Of a stretch of 64,000 nt of DNA, positions 26,408-34,632 are shown piece after piece. Numbering within the stretch: position 1 is the stretch's first letter; each line of letters begins with the position of its first letter. The notes below the pieces were generated by a model. That model saw only the letters and a list, made by a program, of their open reading frames with translations. It ran no database searches and was not told where the DNA came from. This DNA is from Fimbriimonadaceae bacterium (GTDB lineage: Bacteria; Armatimonadota; Fimbriimonadia; Fimbriimonadales; Fimbriimonadaceae): contig JADZDX010000033.1 of the NCBI GenBank assembly GCA_020850835.1, positions 1-64,000 of the forward strand, given 5' to 3'. Position numbers and translations under genes: made by a program.

Positions 26408-27459
26408 GACTCCACATTGAGGAAGCACTGAAGCACTCGGTCGTTCTCATTGAAGGGTCCGAAGATATGCTTCGCAGAAAGGCCCTGCATGAACTCTTGC
26501 ATGCCAGCGGAATTGGGGCCGATGACTTTGACTGCGAGTCTCTTAACGCTGATGAACAATCCATGATCGAATGGATCGGCGCCGCCTCAACGATTCCGTT
26601 CTTATCCGAGCGACGCACGGTAATCGTCCGCAATCTCCTTCGATATCTCCCGGATGACCTGACAAAGCTGAAAATGCTCAAGGACATTCCTGCCACGGGG
26701 CGCCTCATCTTGGTTACCGACGAGGATCCTCTCAACGCGGAACGCACGAAGAAGGCAAAGACGAGTTGGGCAAAGGCCGTAAAGGATGCCAACGGGCACA
26801 CGATTACCTGCGAGATTGAACAAGCAAAGCTCGCTGAAGAATTCATTGCCCATGCGAAAGGCCTGGGAAAGGGCATGAGCCGTCCTGCCGCGGCCCAATT
26901 AGCTGATATGGTGAGCGGAAGCTACTCGCGTGGAATCGGCGAAGTAGAAAAACTGAGTCTCTATATTGGCGATGCCGCAGAGATTCGAGAGGCCGATGTC
27001 AAGGCCAGCGTTGCCGCCACTCACGAATGGAACATTTGGGCCCTTCTTGATGCCGTAAGGGAGAAAAGAGTCGGCGAAGCCGTTCGCCAACTGCGTATCG
27101 TCAACGCCTCCAATAAAAAGATGGCGGATGTCGCAATCTCATCCGTACTACCGCAGTTCACGCGATACTTCCGACTCCTATGGCAAGCGAGGGTCGCGTT
27201 GAACGCTGGGGCCAACCCCGCTTCTGTACCCAAAGAAGTCGCAGCTCAATTCCCGAGCAAGCCAAACTGGACTGAAGAGAAACCCGGCACTACGAACCGC
27301 ATCATTCCGCAGGCAAGAAAGGTCAACCTTGACCAAATTGAACGTTGCTTTGCTGAGATTCGACTCGCGGACTCAAGACTAAAGGGTATTGAGCCGGCGG
27401 CCAGCGATGAGGATACGATGGAGCGCCTTGTCATGAGGCTCGCCGAGATCCTCACCTAA
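26404..27459 (+). CDS. holA: DNA polymerase III subunit delta
   Basis: 351 aa. Delta opens the beta clamp within the clamp loader. The N-terminal HSVVLIEGSEDMLRRKALHELL is the usual HolA opening, RRTVIVRNLLRYL matches the first AAA-like domain, and the C-terminal collar domain contains RYFRLLWQARVAL. The start is TTG, overlapping the upstream TGA stop (TTGA), so translation is probably coupled to the transglutaminase-like gene. Similarity is moderate, as usual for this poorly conserved subunit. Confidence 0.88.
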   Translation: MRLHIEEALKHSVVLIEGSEDMLRRKALHELLHASGIGADDFDCESLNADEQSMIEWIGAASTIPFLSERRTVIVRNLLRYLPDDLTKLKMLKDIPATGRLILVTDEDPLNAERTKKAKTSWAKAVKDANGHTITCEIEQAKLAEEFIAHAKGLGKGMSRPAAAQLADMVSGSYSRGIGEVEKLSLYIGDAAEIREADVKASVAATHEWNIWALLDAVREKRVGEAVRQLRIVNASNKKMADVAISSVLPQFTRYFRLLWQARVALNAGANPASVPKEVAAQFPSKPNWTEEKPGTTNRIIPQARKVNLDQIERCFAEIRLADSRLKGIEPAASDEDTMERLVMRLAEILT

Positions 27460-27486
27460 GGCGCACAGAGCACCGCGCAATCCCGC

Positions 27487-27492
27487 TAAACT
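27487..27492 (+). promoter_or_regulatory. -10 hexamer TAAACT
   Basis: TAAACT ends exactly 6 nt before ATG 27499 with no ribosome-binding site, the leaderless arrangement. Confidence 0.5.
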
Positions 27493-27498
27493 CTAAGC

Positions 27499-28242
27499 AT
27501 GGAGACTGTAGTTTATGCCGAGCGAAAAGGCATCCCGCTTGAAGCGGACCTGTTCAGGTCCGCTTCCGCAGATCCTCTGATCGTGTTCTGCCATGGGGGC
27601 GGCTGGATAACAGGATTCCGCGATGATTATCACGACGAGGCGCGTTGGTGGCGCGAACAAGGAATCTCGTGTGCCTGCGTATCCTACCGGCTCGCGCCTC
27701 TCAATCCCTTTCCCGCCGCGGTTGCCGACCTCCAAGATTTTGTTCGGTATGCCCGCGCCAAAGGTCATGAGCGTATCGTGGCTTTTGGCAACAGCGCTGG
27801 CGGGCATATTGCCGCGATGCTGGCCCTGTCTGATGACTACTTTGGGCCCGATGATGATGCGACAGGCTTTAAGGCCGATGCCGCGATTGCGATTTGTCCA
27901 ATCACAGACATGACGAATCCGCGAGAATCTCAATTCCCGGTGGGGTGGCCGTTCGTTGAGCAGTTTGTCGGCTCACTGGACGCGGAGGATGCCCTTCTGA
28001 AAGCGGCTTCCCCCCTCTTCCATGCCTCTTGCGGGGATGGCCCCGTCCTCCTGATCCATGGCGAAGAGGATGAGATCGTGCCCGTGGATCAATCCCGAAG
28101 ACTGTTTGAGGCACTCAAGGGTTTCGGTACTCCCTCCGAACTCCACGTACTGCCGGGCGAAACACACGCCTTTAGTTGGCCAGCCTGGCAACGAATTCGC
28201 GAGCTAGCTCGAGCCTGGATTCATCAGTCGGTGGCTAGCTAA
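27499..28242 (+). CDS. Alpha/beta hydrolase (esterase/lipase, HGGG type)
   Basis: 247 aa. FCHGGGWITG is the oxyanion-hole loop of hormone-sensitive-lipase-like esterases, GNSAGGHIA (about residue 98) holds the nucleophilic Ser, HGEEDEIVPV the Asp and PGETHAFSW the His. No signal peptide, so it is cytoplasmic; the natural ester is unknown. Its stop overlaps the convergent EamA gene by 4 bp. Confidence 0.9.
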   Translation: METVVYAERKGIPLEADLFRSASADPLIVFCHGGGWITGFRDDYHDEARWWREQGISCACVSYRLAPLNPFPAAVADLQDFVRYARAKGHERIVAFGNSAGGHIAAMLALSDDYFGPDDDATGFKADAAIAICPITDMTNPRESQFPVGWPFVEQFVGSLDAEDALLKAASPLFHASCGDGPVLLIHGEEDEIVPVDQSRRLFEALKGFGTPSELHVLPGETHAFSWPAWQRIRELARAWIHQSVAS

Positions 28243-28664
28243 GTCCCTGGAATAAGGGTCACAATAACGCCCGCCGCAATGAGAGATGCCCCAACCCCGA
28301 GCTGCCAAGTAAGCCGCTCATGCAGGAAGAAAAGCCCCAAGACGATGGCGACCACAAAACTGAGCTTGTCAATGGGTGCCACAGCCGCGACCGGCCCCAG
28401 AGAAAGGGCTCGGAAGTAGCATAACCACGATAGGCCAGTTGCAATTCCGGATAGCACAAGGAACATCCACGCTCGCGACTCGATGGCCCCTACCTTCGTT
28501 TGTTTCGTGGCAATGGCAATCGCGATCGCAAAGGCACAAACAACGACAACCCGTACCGCAACGGCTAGATTGGGTGGAACGCTTTCGACACCCTTCTTGG
28601 CCAAAACAGCCGTGATTCCAGCGAATGCCGCAGACAAGACGGCCCAGAACTGAAACTCCTTCAC
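28239..28664 (-). CDS. EamA/DMT-type half-size transporter
   Basis: 141 aa with four to five predicted membrane helices and a single EamA repeat (FWAVLSAAFAGITAVLAKKG at the start, SWLCYFRALSLGPVAAVAPIDKL in the middle). Full DMT exporters have two repeats, so this one would work as a dimer, as in other one-repeat members. The GTG start overlaps the regulator's TGA stop (GTGA), and TAATCT also lies 6 nt upstream. Substrate unknown. Confidence 0.87.
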   Translation of the reverse strand: MKEFQFWAVLSAAFAGITAVLAKKGVESVPPNLAVAVRVVVVCAFAIAIAIATKQTKVGAIESRAWMFLVLSGIATGLSWLCYFRALSLGPVAAVAPIDKLSFVVAIVLGLFFLHERLTWQLGVGASLIAAGVIVTLIPGT

Positions 28665-30259
28665 AAAGATAGATTAGCAGAGCTACCGCCCTTGAGGCTA
28701 ACTTTATCGCTCAACATCGCCATCGTCCCCCTTCGATGCAAGCGTTCAACAATTGATGGCACGGCTTGCTTTTGGCGCCTTAGTTGAGCAGAATAGGACA
28801 GACTGCGTACCGCTGAATCAAATGCACCTAGGTGGCACTCTAACCGCGCCATCCGATCACTAACCATTGAGGCGGCTGCCTGCCCGCCAGCCTCGTAGCC
28901 GAGGTCTTTTGCAACAGCCAGCGTGCTTTGGGCTTGGCCGAAGTCCCCCGTTGCTTCATAGATTCTTGCTAGCGCAATCTGAGACCAAATCGTCATCCGC
29001 GTTGCCCCGAGAACATTGAAGATCCTCGTACTTCTCTCCCAGCGGCGATAGCCTTCTTCCACCTGACCGCGAGTAACTAAGGGCTCTACTGTCAGGAGAA
29101 GCTGCGACGCAATTTGCACGGGGCTACCATGTTCCTCGACTTCTACGGCCAAGGCATCATGCATCGCTACACTCCTGTCCCCTTCTCCAATATGCTCAAG
29201 GATAATAGCGACATGCTGACGGTTAGTGATGCTTGGTTGAATTGAATCAGCCTGCATCACAAGCTCCTTAGCCCGACGAAAACGCCCTCGGCTCAAATTA
29301 TTGTAGGCCAGGGCAATGGCCCACTGTGCCGCGGCCCTGGGTTCCACTTCTAATTTGCTCTGCATGACCGCACAGCTTTCAACCTCTAGATGGCAACAGG
29401 TTCCTGCAAGGACCTTCAAGTAGGCGAGGCGCGCGGTTACAAGTTCAAACCCCGATGCTCCTCTGGAGCAGAGGGCCAAAGCCCGTTCGTGTATCCCAAT
29501 TACCTGGTCTAACGGCAATGTGAGCCAAATCTGATCAATCGCCGCGAGCATTGCCAGCGCTTCCTGTGGATCGCAACTCAAGAGCCACTCCACGGTCCTA
29601 ATGAGCGGGTTCTGTACTGGGTTCAACTCCAGACCCTCCGAAGGTAAGCATCCCATTTCACGGACCATCCGCGAACTATAACGGCTCTGTTCAATCCAGG
29701 CCGTTTGGTGCCTGCCCGATGCGGAAAGGACTTCCACCAACAGTGTGGCTGCCGCTTGATCAAGCGGATCTAGTCTCGCGGCCTTTTCGGCCAACAAACG
29801 TGCCATAGGCCAATCCTCTTTTGCTATGCTGCCGCGCGCCTGACAAAGTAGAAGGTCAACCTGCTTGGCACGAAGGGACAGGCGAATATCGATCGCCCAG
29901 TCGTGATCGAAGTTGGGCATGAAAACCCCCTCTGGATCATCAATGAGGAAGTCGCATTCAACGCTGGCCGATAAGGTTACGGCTTGTCCATCAACCTCAA
30001 TGATTCCGGGTGCGATTTTCCTAATAGCAGCCAGAGCATTCCTCAAACTACTTCGCGCAGCCGGCAGGGAAGACGAGGGCCACAGAGTTCGAGCTAGAGT
30101 CACGCGATCCACTGTGCGGTGCGGGGCATTTGCCAAGACAGCTAGTGCCAAATAAGAGATCCGCGTCGGGAGGGGTATGGGCACTCCCTTAGCGTTAAGT
30201 AGAACGATCTGACCGCAGAGCAACAGGCGCCAAGATTGGCATGTTGGCAACTCCCGCAT
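28661..30259 (-). CDS. SARP/BTAD-type transcriptional regulator
   Basis: 532 aa. Residues ~5-90 form an OmpR-type winged helix (PTRISYLALAVLANAPHRTVDR, SSLRNALAAIRKI), residues ~110-210 a bacterial transcriptional activator (BTAD) helical domain (LARLDPLDQAAATLLVEVLSASGR), and the rest is a long TPR-like helical array. There is no ATPase domain. Such proteins activate nearby genes; here the downstream EamA gene is overlapped and a PEP-CTERM gene diverges. A perfect TATAAT ends 6 nt before ATG 30259; the GTG at 30277 lies upstream of it and is rejected. Confidence 0.85.
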   Translation of the reverse strand: MRELPTCQSWRLLLCGQIVLLNAKGVPIPLPTRISYLALAVLANAPHRTVDRVTLARTLWPSSSLPAARSSLRNALAAIRKIAPGIIEVDGQAVTLSASVECDFLIDDPEGVFMPNFDHDWAIDIRLSLRAKQVDLLLCQARGSIAKEDWPMARLLAEKAARLDPLDQAAATLLVEVLSASGRHQTAWIEQSRYSSRMVREMGCLPSEGLELNPVQNPLIRTVEWLLSCDPQEALAMLAAIDQIWLTLPLDQVIGIHERALALCSRGASGFELVTARLAYLKVLAGTCCHLEVESCAVMQSKLEVEPRAAAQWAIALAYNNLSRGRFRRAKELVMQADSIQPSITNRQHVAIILEHIGEGDRSVAMHDALAVEVEEHGSPVQIASQLLLTVEPLVTRGQVEEGYRRWERSTRIFNVLGATRMTIWSQIALARIYEATGDFGQAQSTLAVAKDLGYEAGGQAAASMVSDRMARLECHLGAFDSAVRSLSYSAQLRRQKQAVPSIVERLHRRGTMAMLSDKVSLKGGSSANLSL

Positions 30260-30265
30260 ACCACC

Positions 30266-30271
30266 ATTATA
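30266..30271 (-). promoter_or_regulatory. Consensus TATAAT -10 of the BTAD regulator
   Basis: Perfect TATAAT on the minus strand ending 6 nt before ATG 30259. No good -35 is obvious. Transcription would begin at or next to the start codon. Confidence 0.6.
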
Positions 30272-30353
30272 TGTCACATCCCTTTGACCTTTTGCACTTT
30301 TTTTGCGGTACCCGATGGAGACTGGGGATGTACCTACTGTTTGAGGTCAAATT

Positions 30354-31226
30354 ATGAAAATCAAATCTACAATTGTCTCCATTTCTCTCGGAGTTGGTGT
30401 GTTAGCTCATGGGCAAACCCTTTGGGATATGTCCCTCGTGGGCGTTAGTAACTCGACCGCGGTTGGACAGGGTATCTACGCCCTGGATAGTGATTCTTCG
30501 AACACTGGAGCCCCCACATCAGCCGCCTACATCACCACCTTCTCGGGGATGGATCGTAATGGCCAGTCGCAAACCCTCAACTACAGCGCGACAAATAACA
30601 ATAGCGCCCAGTACGGTCACCTGCAGAGTTACTCTCACCTTGAACTCCAGAACACGTACTATAACGCGGCAAATCCAGCGTACGAACTTCCTGATGGCAG
30701 CATCAACCCAGCGGGGTCGCCTGATAATTGGGTGAGCCTTGGCTTCGCAACATTCACCGATGTCTTGCATTTCGGCGGTGCAATGCAGGCAGGCTACCGT
30801 GCCCGCTATCACTTTGAATACGATGGGAACAATACCGGTGATGGTGCCCTCGCCGACCTCTCCGTGAATGTTGATTCATTAAATGATTCCTTCTTCGCGC
30901 TGGCGAGCGGGCCGAACCACGGAATCTGGACAACCCAAAGTCGCGAGATCATCGGACTCAGCCAGTCCATTAGTGCCCAGTTCTCTACGCAGGCAAACTT
31001 GAATGCGTATGACGTGCCGGATGGGCAGAATTACACCATCACCAGCGATTTCATCGTGAATTTGGCTGGGATTGAGGTCTTGGACGCCAACGATAATCCT
31101 GTGTCAGGTTGGACCATTACATCGGATTCAGGAACTATTTACCCGGTACCTGAACCTTGTTCAGCGATTGGCCTTGGGCTCGGTGCAGTAGCTTCCCTAC
31201 GTCGCAAACGAAGAATGGGATCGTAA
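30354..31226 (+). CDS. PEP-CTERM protein
   Basis: 290 aa exported protein: a signal peptide (MKIKSTIVSISLGVGVLAHG), a beta-rich body rich in Asn/Ser/Tyr with no recognised domain, then the PEP-CTERM tail YPVPEPCSAIGLGLGAVASL and RRKRR. Unlike most genes here it has a Shine-Dalgarno-like GAGG about 9 nt before ATG. It diverges from the BTAD regulator, so that protein may control it (inference). Confidence 0.85.
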   Translation: MKIKSTIVSISLGVGVLAHGQTLWDMSLVGVSNSTAVGQGIYALDSDSSNTGAPTSAAYITTFSGMDRNGQSQTLNYSATNNNSAQYGHLQSYSHLELQNTYYNAANPAYELPDGSINPAGSPDNWVSLGFATFTDVLHFGGAMQAGYRARYHFEYDGNNTGDGALADLSVNVDSLNDSFFALASGPNHGIWTTQSREIIGLSQSISAQFSTQANLNAYDVPDGQNYTITSDFIVNLAGIEVLDANDNPVSGWTITSDSGTIYPVPEPCSAIGLGLGAVASLRRKRRMGS

Positions 31227-31229
31227 GAA

Positions 31230-31257
31230 ATGGGGGCGTGGTTTGAACCGCCCCCAT
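31230..31257. terminator. Hairpin between convergent genes
   Basis: ATGGGGGCG and CGCCCCCAT form a perfect 9-bp stem immediately after the PEP-CTERM stop and before the convergent thioredoxin-like stop. No T-run follows; a weak shared terminator is likely. Confidence 0.5.
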
Positions 31258-31271
31258 TCAGCTGCTTGCTC

Positions 31272-31547
31272 CTAATTGACTGGTGGTAGCTTTTCGGCCA
31301 GTTCGTCATAGCTTGGGGCGTACCCGAACAAAATCTTATCATTGAGCACAATAGTCGGTGCCGCCCGAAGACCAAGGGCTTGCGCGCGAGGGCCGTCTAT
31401 CTTGTCTTCCTTGATGCTGTACCCTCTCTCCTCGGCGAGCTTAAGGGAGTCAATCAAGGCTTGGGCACAAAGGCCACACCCGCCTGTAAACACTTCAAGG
31501 ACGGGTGCATCCCCGCGAATGACTGGATCAATGGTTTCACTGCTCAT
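31272..31547 (-). CDS. Small thioredoxin/glutaredoxin-like protein
   Basis: 91 aa. LEVFTGGCGLCAQAL carries a CGLC redox motif after the first strand, and AAPTIVLNDKILFGY has the cis-Pro and the final strands of a thioredoxin fold. No signal peptide. It resembles small cytoplasmic thioredoxin-family proteins; redox partner unknown. ATG 31547 has TAGAAT 5 nt upstream; a GTG sits one codon before. Confidence 0.8.
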   Translation of the reverse strand: MSSETIDPVIRGDAPVLEVFTGGCGLCAQALIDSLKLAEERGYSIKEDKIDGPRAQALGLRAAPTIVLNDKILFGYAPSYDELAEKLPPVN

Positions 31548-31584
31548 CACCCATTCTACGAGCCGAGTGTGAAACTATCTCCCC

Positions 31585-31872
31585 TCAGACATCGACCGCC
31601 AGGCATACATGGGCGCTATCCCCTACCTTTATTCCCTCTGCGCGCTGGACGGAAACCCGGATGGGAACGAGGTAGGTGCCATCCTTCGGGAATAGAGCGG
31701 TCGCCACCTCGGTTCGGCCGAGCGTTACCTTGCACGGAATGCAACCCCAACCGTAGGACAGTCTCGAAGACATTTCTCGAATCTCCGCCGCGACATCGGG
31801 CGGGGCGGGGATGAACACATAGGGCGCTGGCCCCCGCCATTCAATTGCCTCTCCCAAAAACTGCCACTCCAT
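31585..31872 (-). CDS. DUF1905 domain protein
   Basis: 95 aa from ATG 31872. WRGPAPYVFIPAPP, SYGWGCIPCKVTLG and ALFPKDGTYLVPI are the conserved blocks of DUF1905, a small beta-barrel family of unknown function, often found alone or fused to YdeI-like domains. An upstream in-frame GTG (31902) would add ten residues lacking similarity. Confidence 0.85.
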   Translation of the reverse strand: MEWQFLGEAIEWRGPAPYVFIPAPPDVAAEIREMSSRLSYGWGCIPCKVTLGRTEVATALFPKDGTYLVPIRVSVQRAEGIKVGDSAHVCLAVDV

Positions 31873-31929
31873 CTTGTCTGTAGTCCCCTTGCGACTCAGC
31901 ACGATACCCAGAACCTACGGCCGCCTCGG

Positions 31930-32403
31930 TTACATCTGCTTATCGCCGTAAAGCGTTTGAATGTACGAAATCTGTCCCTGATGATAGTTGAAGTTCCAAC
32001 GTGGATAATCCATCATTTCGGGCATCTTGAATTCTCGCCCCCCATCATAAGGAAGCCAGCGGCATTCTTCTAATCGCGCGTCAGGCATGTTCCGGTAGAG
32101 CTCGTAGAGTTCCGCCAACCGACGGTTACACTCCGCTTCACAATCATCCACCGACTTCCATTGAGCTTGCTCTTCTTTGATCTTCTCCATCGTGGCCTCG
32201 TTCCACTCTGGCTGCGGCTCATTGTTGATAATTGACTTTGCCCAGGTTGGGCACATCGCCAATTCACGGCATTGATTGAGAACGGATCTCCCTTCGTCCA
32301 GAGGCGACCAATCAACTTTGTCCGCCGGTACCTTCCGGGCGGCCTGGAACGCTTCTTTCTTGGCTTGCTCCGTCACTTCAATCATGTAGTCCTGTAGTCT
32401 CAT
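31930..32403 (-). CDS. DinB-like four-helix protein
   Basis: 157 aa. The opening QDYMIEVTEQAKKEAFQAA and the C-terminal WNFNYHQGQISYIQTLYGD give the helical layout and the last-helix HxGQ motif of DinB/YfiT metal-binding proteins. Function is often thiol-dependent transfer or stress-related and is not defined here. The gene at 36420 is a relative ending in nearly the same motif. It has a conventional promoter and a GGGAG ribosome site 8 nt before ATG. Confidence 0.82.
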   Translation of the reverse strand: MRLQDYMIEVTEQAKKEAFQAARKVPADKVDWSPLDEGRSVLNQCRELAMCPTWAKSIINNEPQPEWNEATMEKIKEEQAQWKSVDDCEAECNRRLAELYELYRNMPDARLEECRWLPYDGGREFKMPEMMDYPRWNFNYHQGQISYIQTLYGDKQM

Positions 32404-32442
32404 CGTTTTACTCCCTGCGCCAATAAAAGTAGACGCTTGACT

Positions 32443-32471
32443 ACTATACACAATTTTCTCTACGAAGTCAA
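32443..32471 (-). promoter_or_regulatory. Canonical sigma-70-type promoter of the DinB-like gene
   Basis: TTGACT (32466-32471) and TATAGT (32443-32448) on the minus strand are exactly 17 bp apart. The start of transcription should fall near 32436, leaving a ~33-nt leader with a Shine-Dalgarno. The -35 overlaps the stop codon of the upstream secreted-protein gene. Confidence 0.8.
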
Positions 32472-34327
32472 TCGTTCGTCAGCCCGAAGCTACTGATCAC
32501 CGCGTCTATATCGCCGGCATCCACTTCCCCGCTTCCATCCGCATCGGAGAGAAAGTTCCCTACGAACCCAAAATCGGTGATGACTCGATCAATATCGGCG
32601 GCATCAACTTCGCCGGAACCATCAATATCGCCACCCGGCAACGTGAAAGTGCCTAGATCTTGCTGACCCGCAATAATGTTAACTTGCTGGTCTCGCCGTA
32701 GGTACGATGGTCCGGTCCAAGTCAGGATGGCGGGCCCCACATTGGCAGGGGACAGAGGAATGTTAAAGGGGGCTTCAGCCCCAGTGGCCAGAATCGTCCC
32801 CGATGCCAGTTTCGATGCTCCACGTCGAAGTTCATAGGAAATGCTCCTGGGAAAGCCGAACACCTCCGTGCCGCCACCGAGAACGAGGGTGCCGTTCAGG
32901 CTCGCCTGTGGCATGGGTGCTGAGGAGTACAAGGAGACGGTGATACCCGACATGAGGGCCTCAACCGCCCCTGGCTCAAGGTTTGCTACCTCGTCTGACA
33001 TCTCAAATCGATACAGGCTAGAGGCTGGAATCGTGGAGCCGATCAATGATCCGATGAGCGGACGCATGCCCACAGCCTGAAGTGTGGCCACATTCTGAAT
33101 CCCAGGAAATGGCTGAAGATAAGCGACCTTTCCCGGATGAGCAGAGTTGGTGATGGCGATCAAGGCGTCGGCCGCCCAGGAATCAGGAGCAACCCTCTCA
33201 TAGGAAGCGCTAATGGTGGCGAAGCTAGCAATGCACGAATTGAGCTGGGCAACTTCAGAATAGGCCGTGTTGTCGGGGTCTGGATATGGGTCAGCGAGGT
33301 TGGCCACGCCCGGAATGGTAAACGCTTGAACGGGGAAGGACGGCGATCCAGCCATGATTTCAAATGTGATGCCGGTGCCAATCGCATCCGCTCCAGGTGC
33401 ATCGTCATACGCTTCGAAAGTTTCGACTTGCCAAGTTGATCCGCTCGGTAGGGCCACTCCAGTTCCAGCTTTTGATATCCATGGTCTGAACTCTCCGGCC
33501 GGGACCGAAATGAGGGTGAAACTACTGTTCTGATGCGACAGTTGAAAATCAAAGCTTAAGCCCGGCAGGGCACTATTGACCAAGTGAATGCGAGCCTCAC
33601 TAGCCCAACTTCCAGCGATCTGCGCCGATAACTGTCCGCTCAACAGTCGAACTCCGGAACCCATATACTTGGGTTGGTCAAGGGGCGACAGCCCAGCAAT
33701 CAGCGAATTGTCGGCAGAACCTCGCTCACCGCCGAAGTTGACCGGGCCAGCTAGGCTGATGGTGGACACGGCCGTTCCCGCTGATGATCCCGGCATATCA
33801 AACCGAATCCCCTGCCCGAATGCATCGATTTCAGTCGAACTATTGTCGTCATTGTCGTAGCACTCAATCATCCAAGTCGAACCTTCAGGAACAACCATCC
33901 CCGTCTCCAGAGTCGTCATGTTGCTCCACGGAGCCGAACCGCTATTCCCAAACGAGCGAACGACTAACGTAGATACCGATACCTCGGTCTTCGTTGAGTT
34001 TAGTCCCGCGGTCACGAAAGCCACGAGCCCTGGCCAAGCATCATTGGTCAACTTGAACCCTAAGTCGGCAAGGCTCGTTTGCGGCAAGTCCGGATTCTCC
34101 CAAAAGTCGCCCGCGACCAGATTAATCGTGTTGGACAAGGCATAGCCGGTCGGCACCGTAACCTGAACAGTGGTGTTAAACGTTGCCGCTGGACTAATAC
34201 CGTCGTTTCGCAAGTTCCCCGGGCGCGCGCCAAAGCTTGCCATCGGAATGACGACAGATTGACCATGGCAAACTGACGAAAGGGCCAGCACCAAAAAAAG
34301 CAGGCTCCCGGGGGATCGGATTACCAT
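32468..34327 (-). CDS. Large secreted repeat protein with dockerin-like C-terminus
   Basis: 619 aa: signal peptide (LLFLVLALSSVCHGQS), then about three tandem units of ~130-150 residues, two of which end in a motif like PEGSTWMIECYDNDD or PSGSTWQVETFEAYDD followed by a GxGIxF strand. A ~80-residue beta domain follows (SISYELRRGASKLASGTIL), then two calcium loops, DGSGEVDAADID and DGSGEVDAGDID. The unit is shared with the protein at 46463. TACGCT lies 8 nt before ATG with a possible TTGGAG -35. No enzymatic motif seen; probably a surface or matrix protein. Confidence 0.82.
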   Translation of the reverse strand: MVIRSPGSLLFLVLALSSVCHGQSVVIPMASFGARPGNLRNDGISPAATFNTTVQVTVPTGYALSNTINLVAGDFWENPDLPQTSLADLGFKLTNDAWPGLVAFVTAGLNSTKTEVSVSTLVVRSFGNSGSAPWSNMTTLETGMVVPEGSTWMIECYDNDDNSSTEIDAFGQGIRFDMPGSSAGTAVSTISLAGPVNFGGERGSADNSLIAGLSPLDQPKYMGSGVRLLSGQLSAQIAGSWASEARIHLVNSALPGLSFDFQLSHQNSSFTLISVPAGEFRPWISKAGTGVALPSGSTWQVETFEAYDDAPGADAIGTGITFEIMAGSPSFPVQAFTIPGVANLADPYPDPDNTAYSEVAQLNSCIASFATISASYERVAPDSWAADALIAITNSAHPGKVAYLQPFPGIQNVATLQAVGMRPLIGSLIGSTIPASSLYRFEMSDEVANLEPGAVEALMSGITVSLYSSAPMPQASLNGTLVLGGGTEVFGFPRSISYELRRGASKLASGTILATGAEAPFNIPLSPANVGPAILTWTGPSYLRRDQQVNIIAGQQDLGTFTLPGGDIDGSGEVDAADIDRVITDFGFVGNFLSDADGSGEVDAGDIDAVISSFGLTND

Positions 34328-34632
34328 GCGCCATTAGCGTAACCGAAAGGTGCTCCGTGCTCCAAGCGTGCGCGTAGGGTTTACATGCACAATTTCGGGG
34401 CGGTTTCTTGTCGATTACTCCGATGTAGACGTACCATCTTCGCCAAAAGGAACCTACCAAAACTTGTACTAGCAAAGTTTTGCACCACATGCACAAATCG
34501 TCGGATATCATTGACCAAGTTGGTCGAAATAGGCCCTTTTCGAAGGCATTGGAACTAGCTACCTAATTTCATTGTCTGAGTTCCCGGCGTCCTCACGGCA
34601 TTAACGCGGGGACGCCGTCAAACGAGAGTTGG
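34328..34632. other. Non-coding 305-bp divergent intergenic region
   Basis: No convincing gene. It holds the putative promoter of the minus-strand secreted protein near its left end, an imperfect palindrome GCAAAGTTTTGC at about 34474, a perfect inverted repeat GACCAA-G-TTGGTC at 34513-34525 that could be an operator, and a hairpin GGCGTCC/GGACGCC (34586-34616) in the leader of the DUF937-OmpA gene. The regulator is unknown. Confidence 0.45.
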
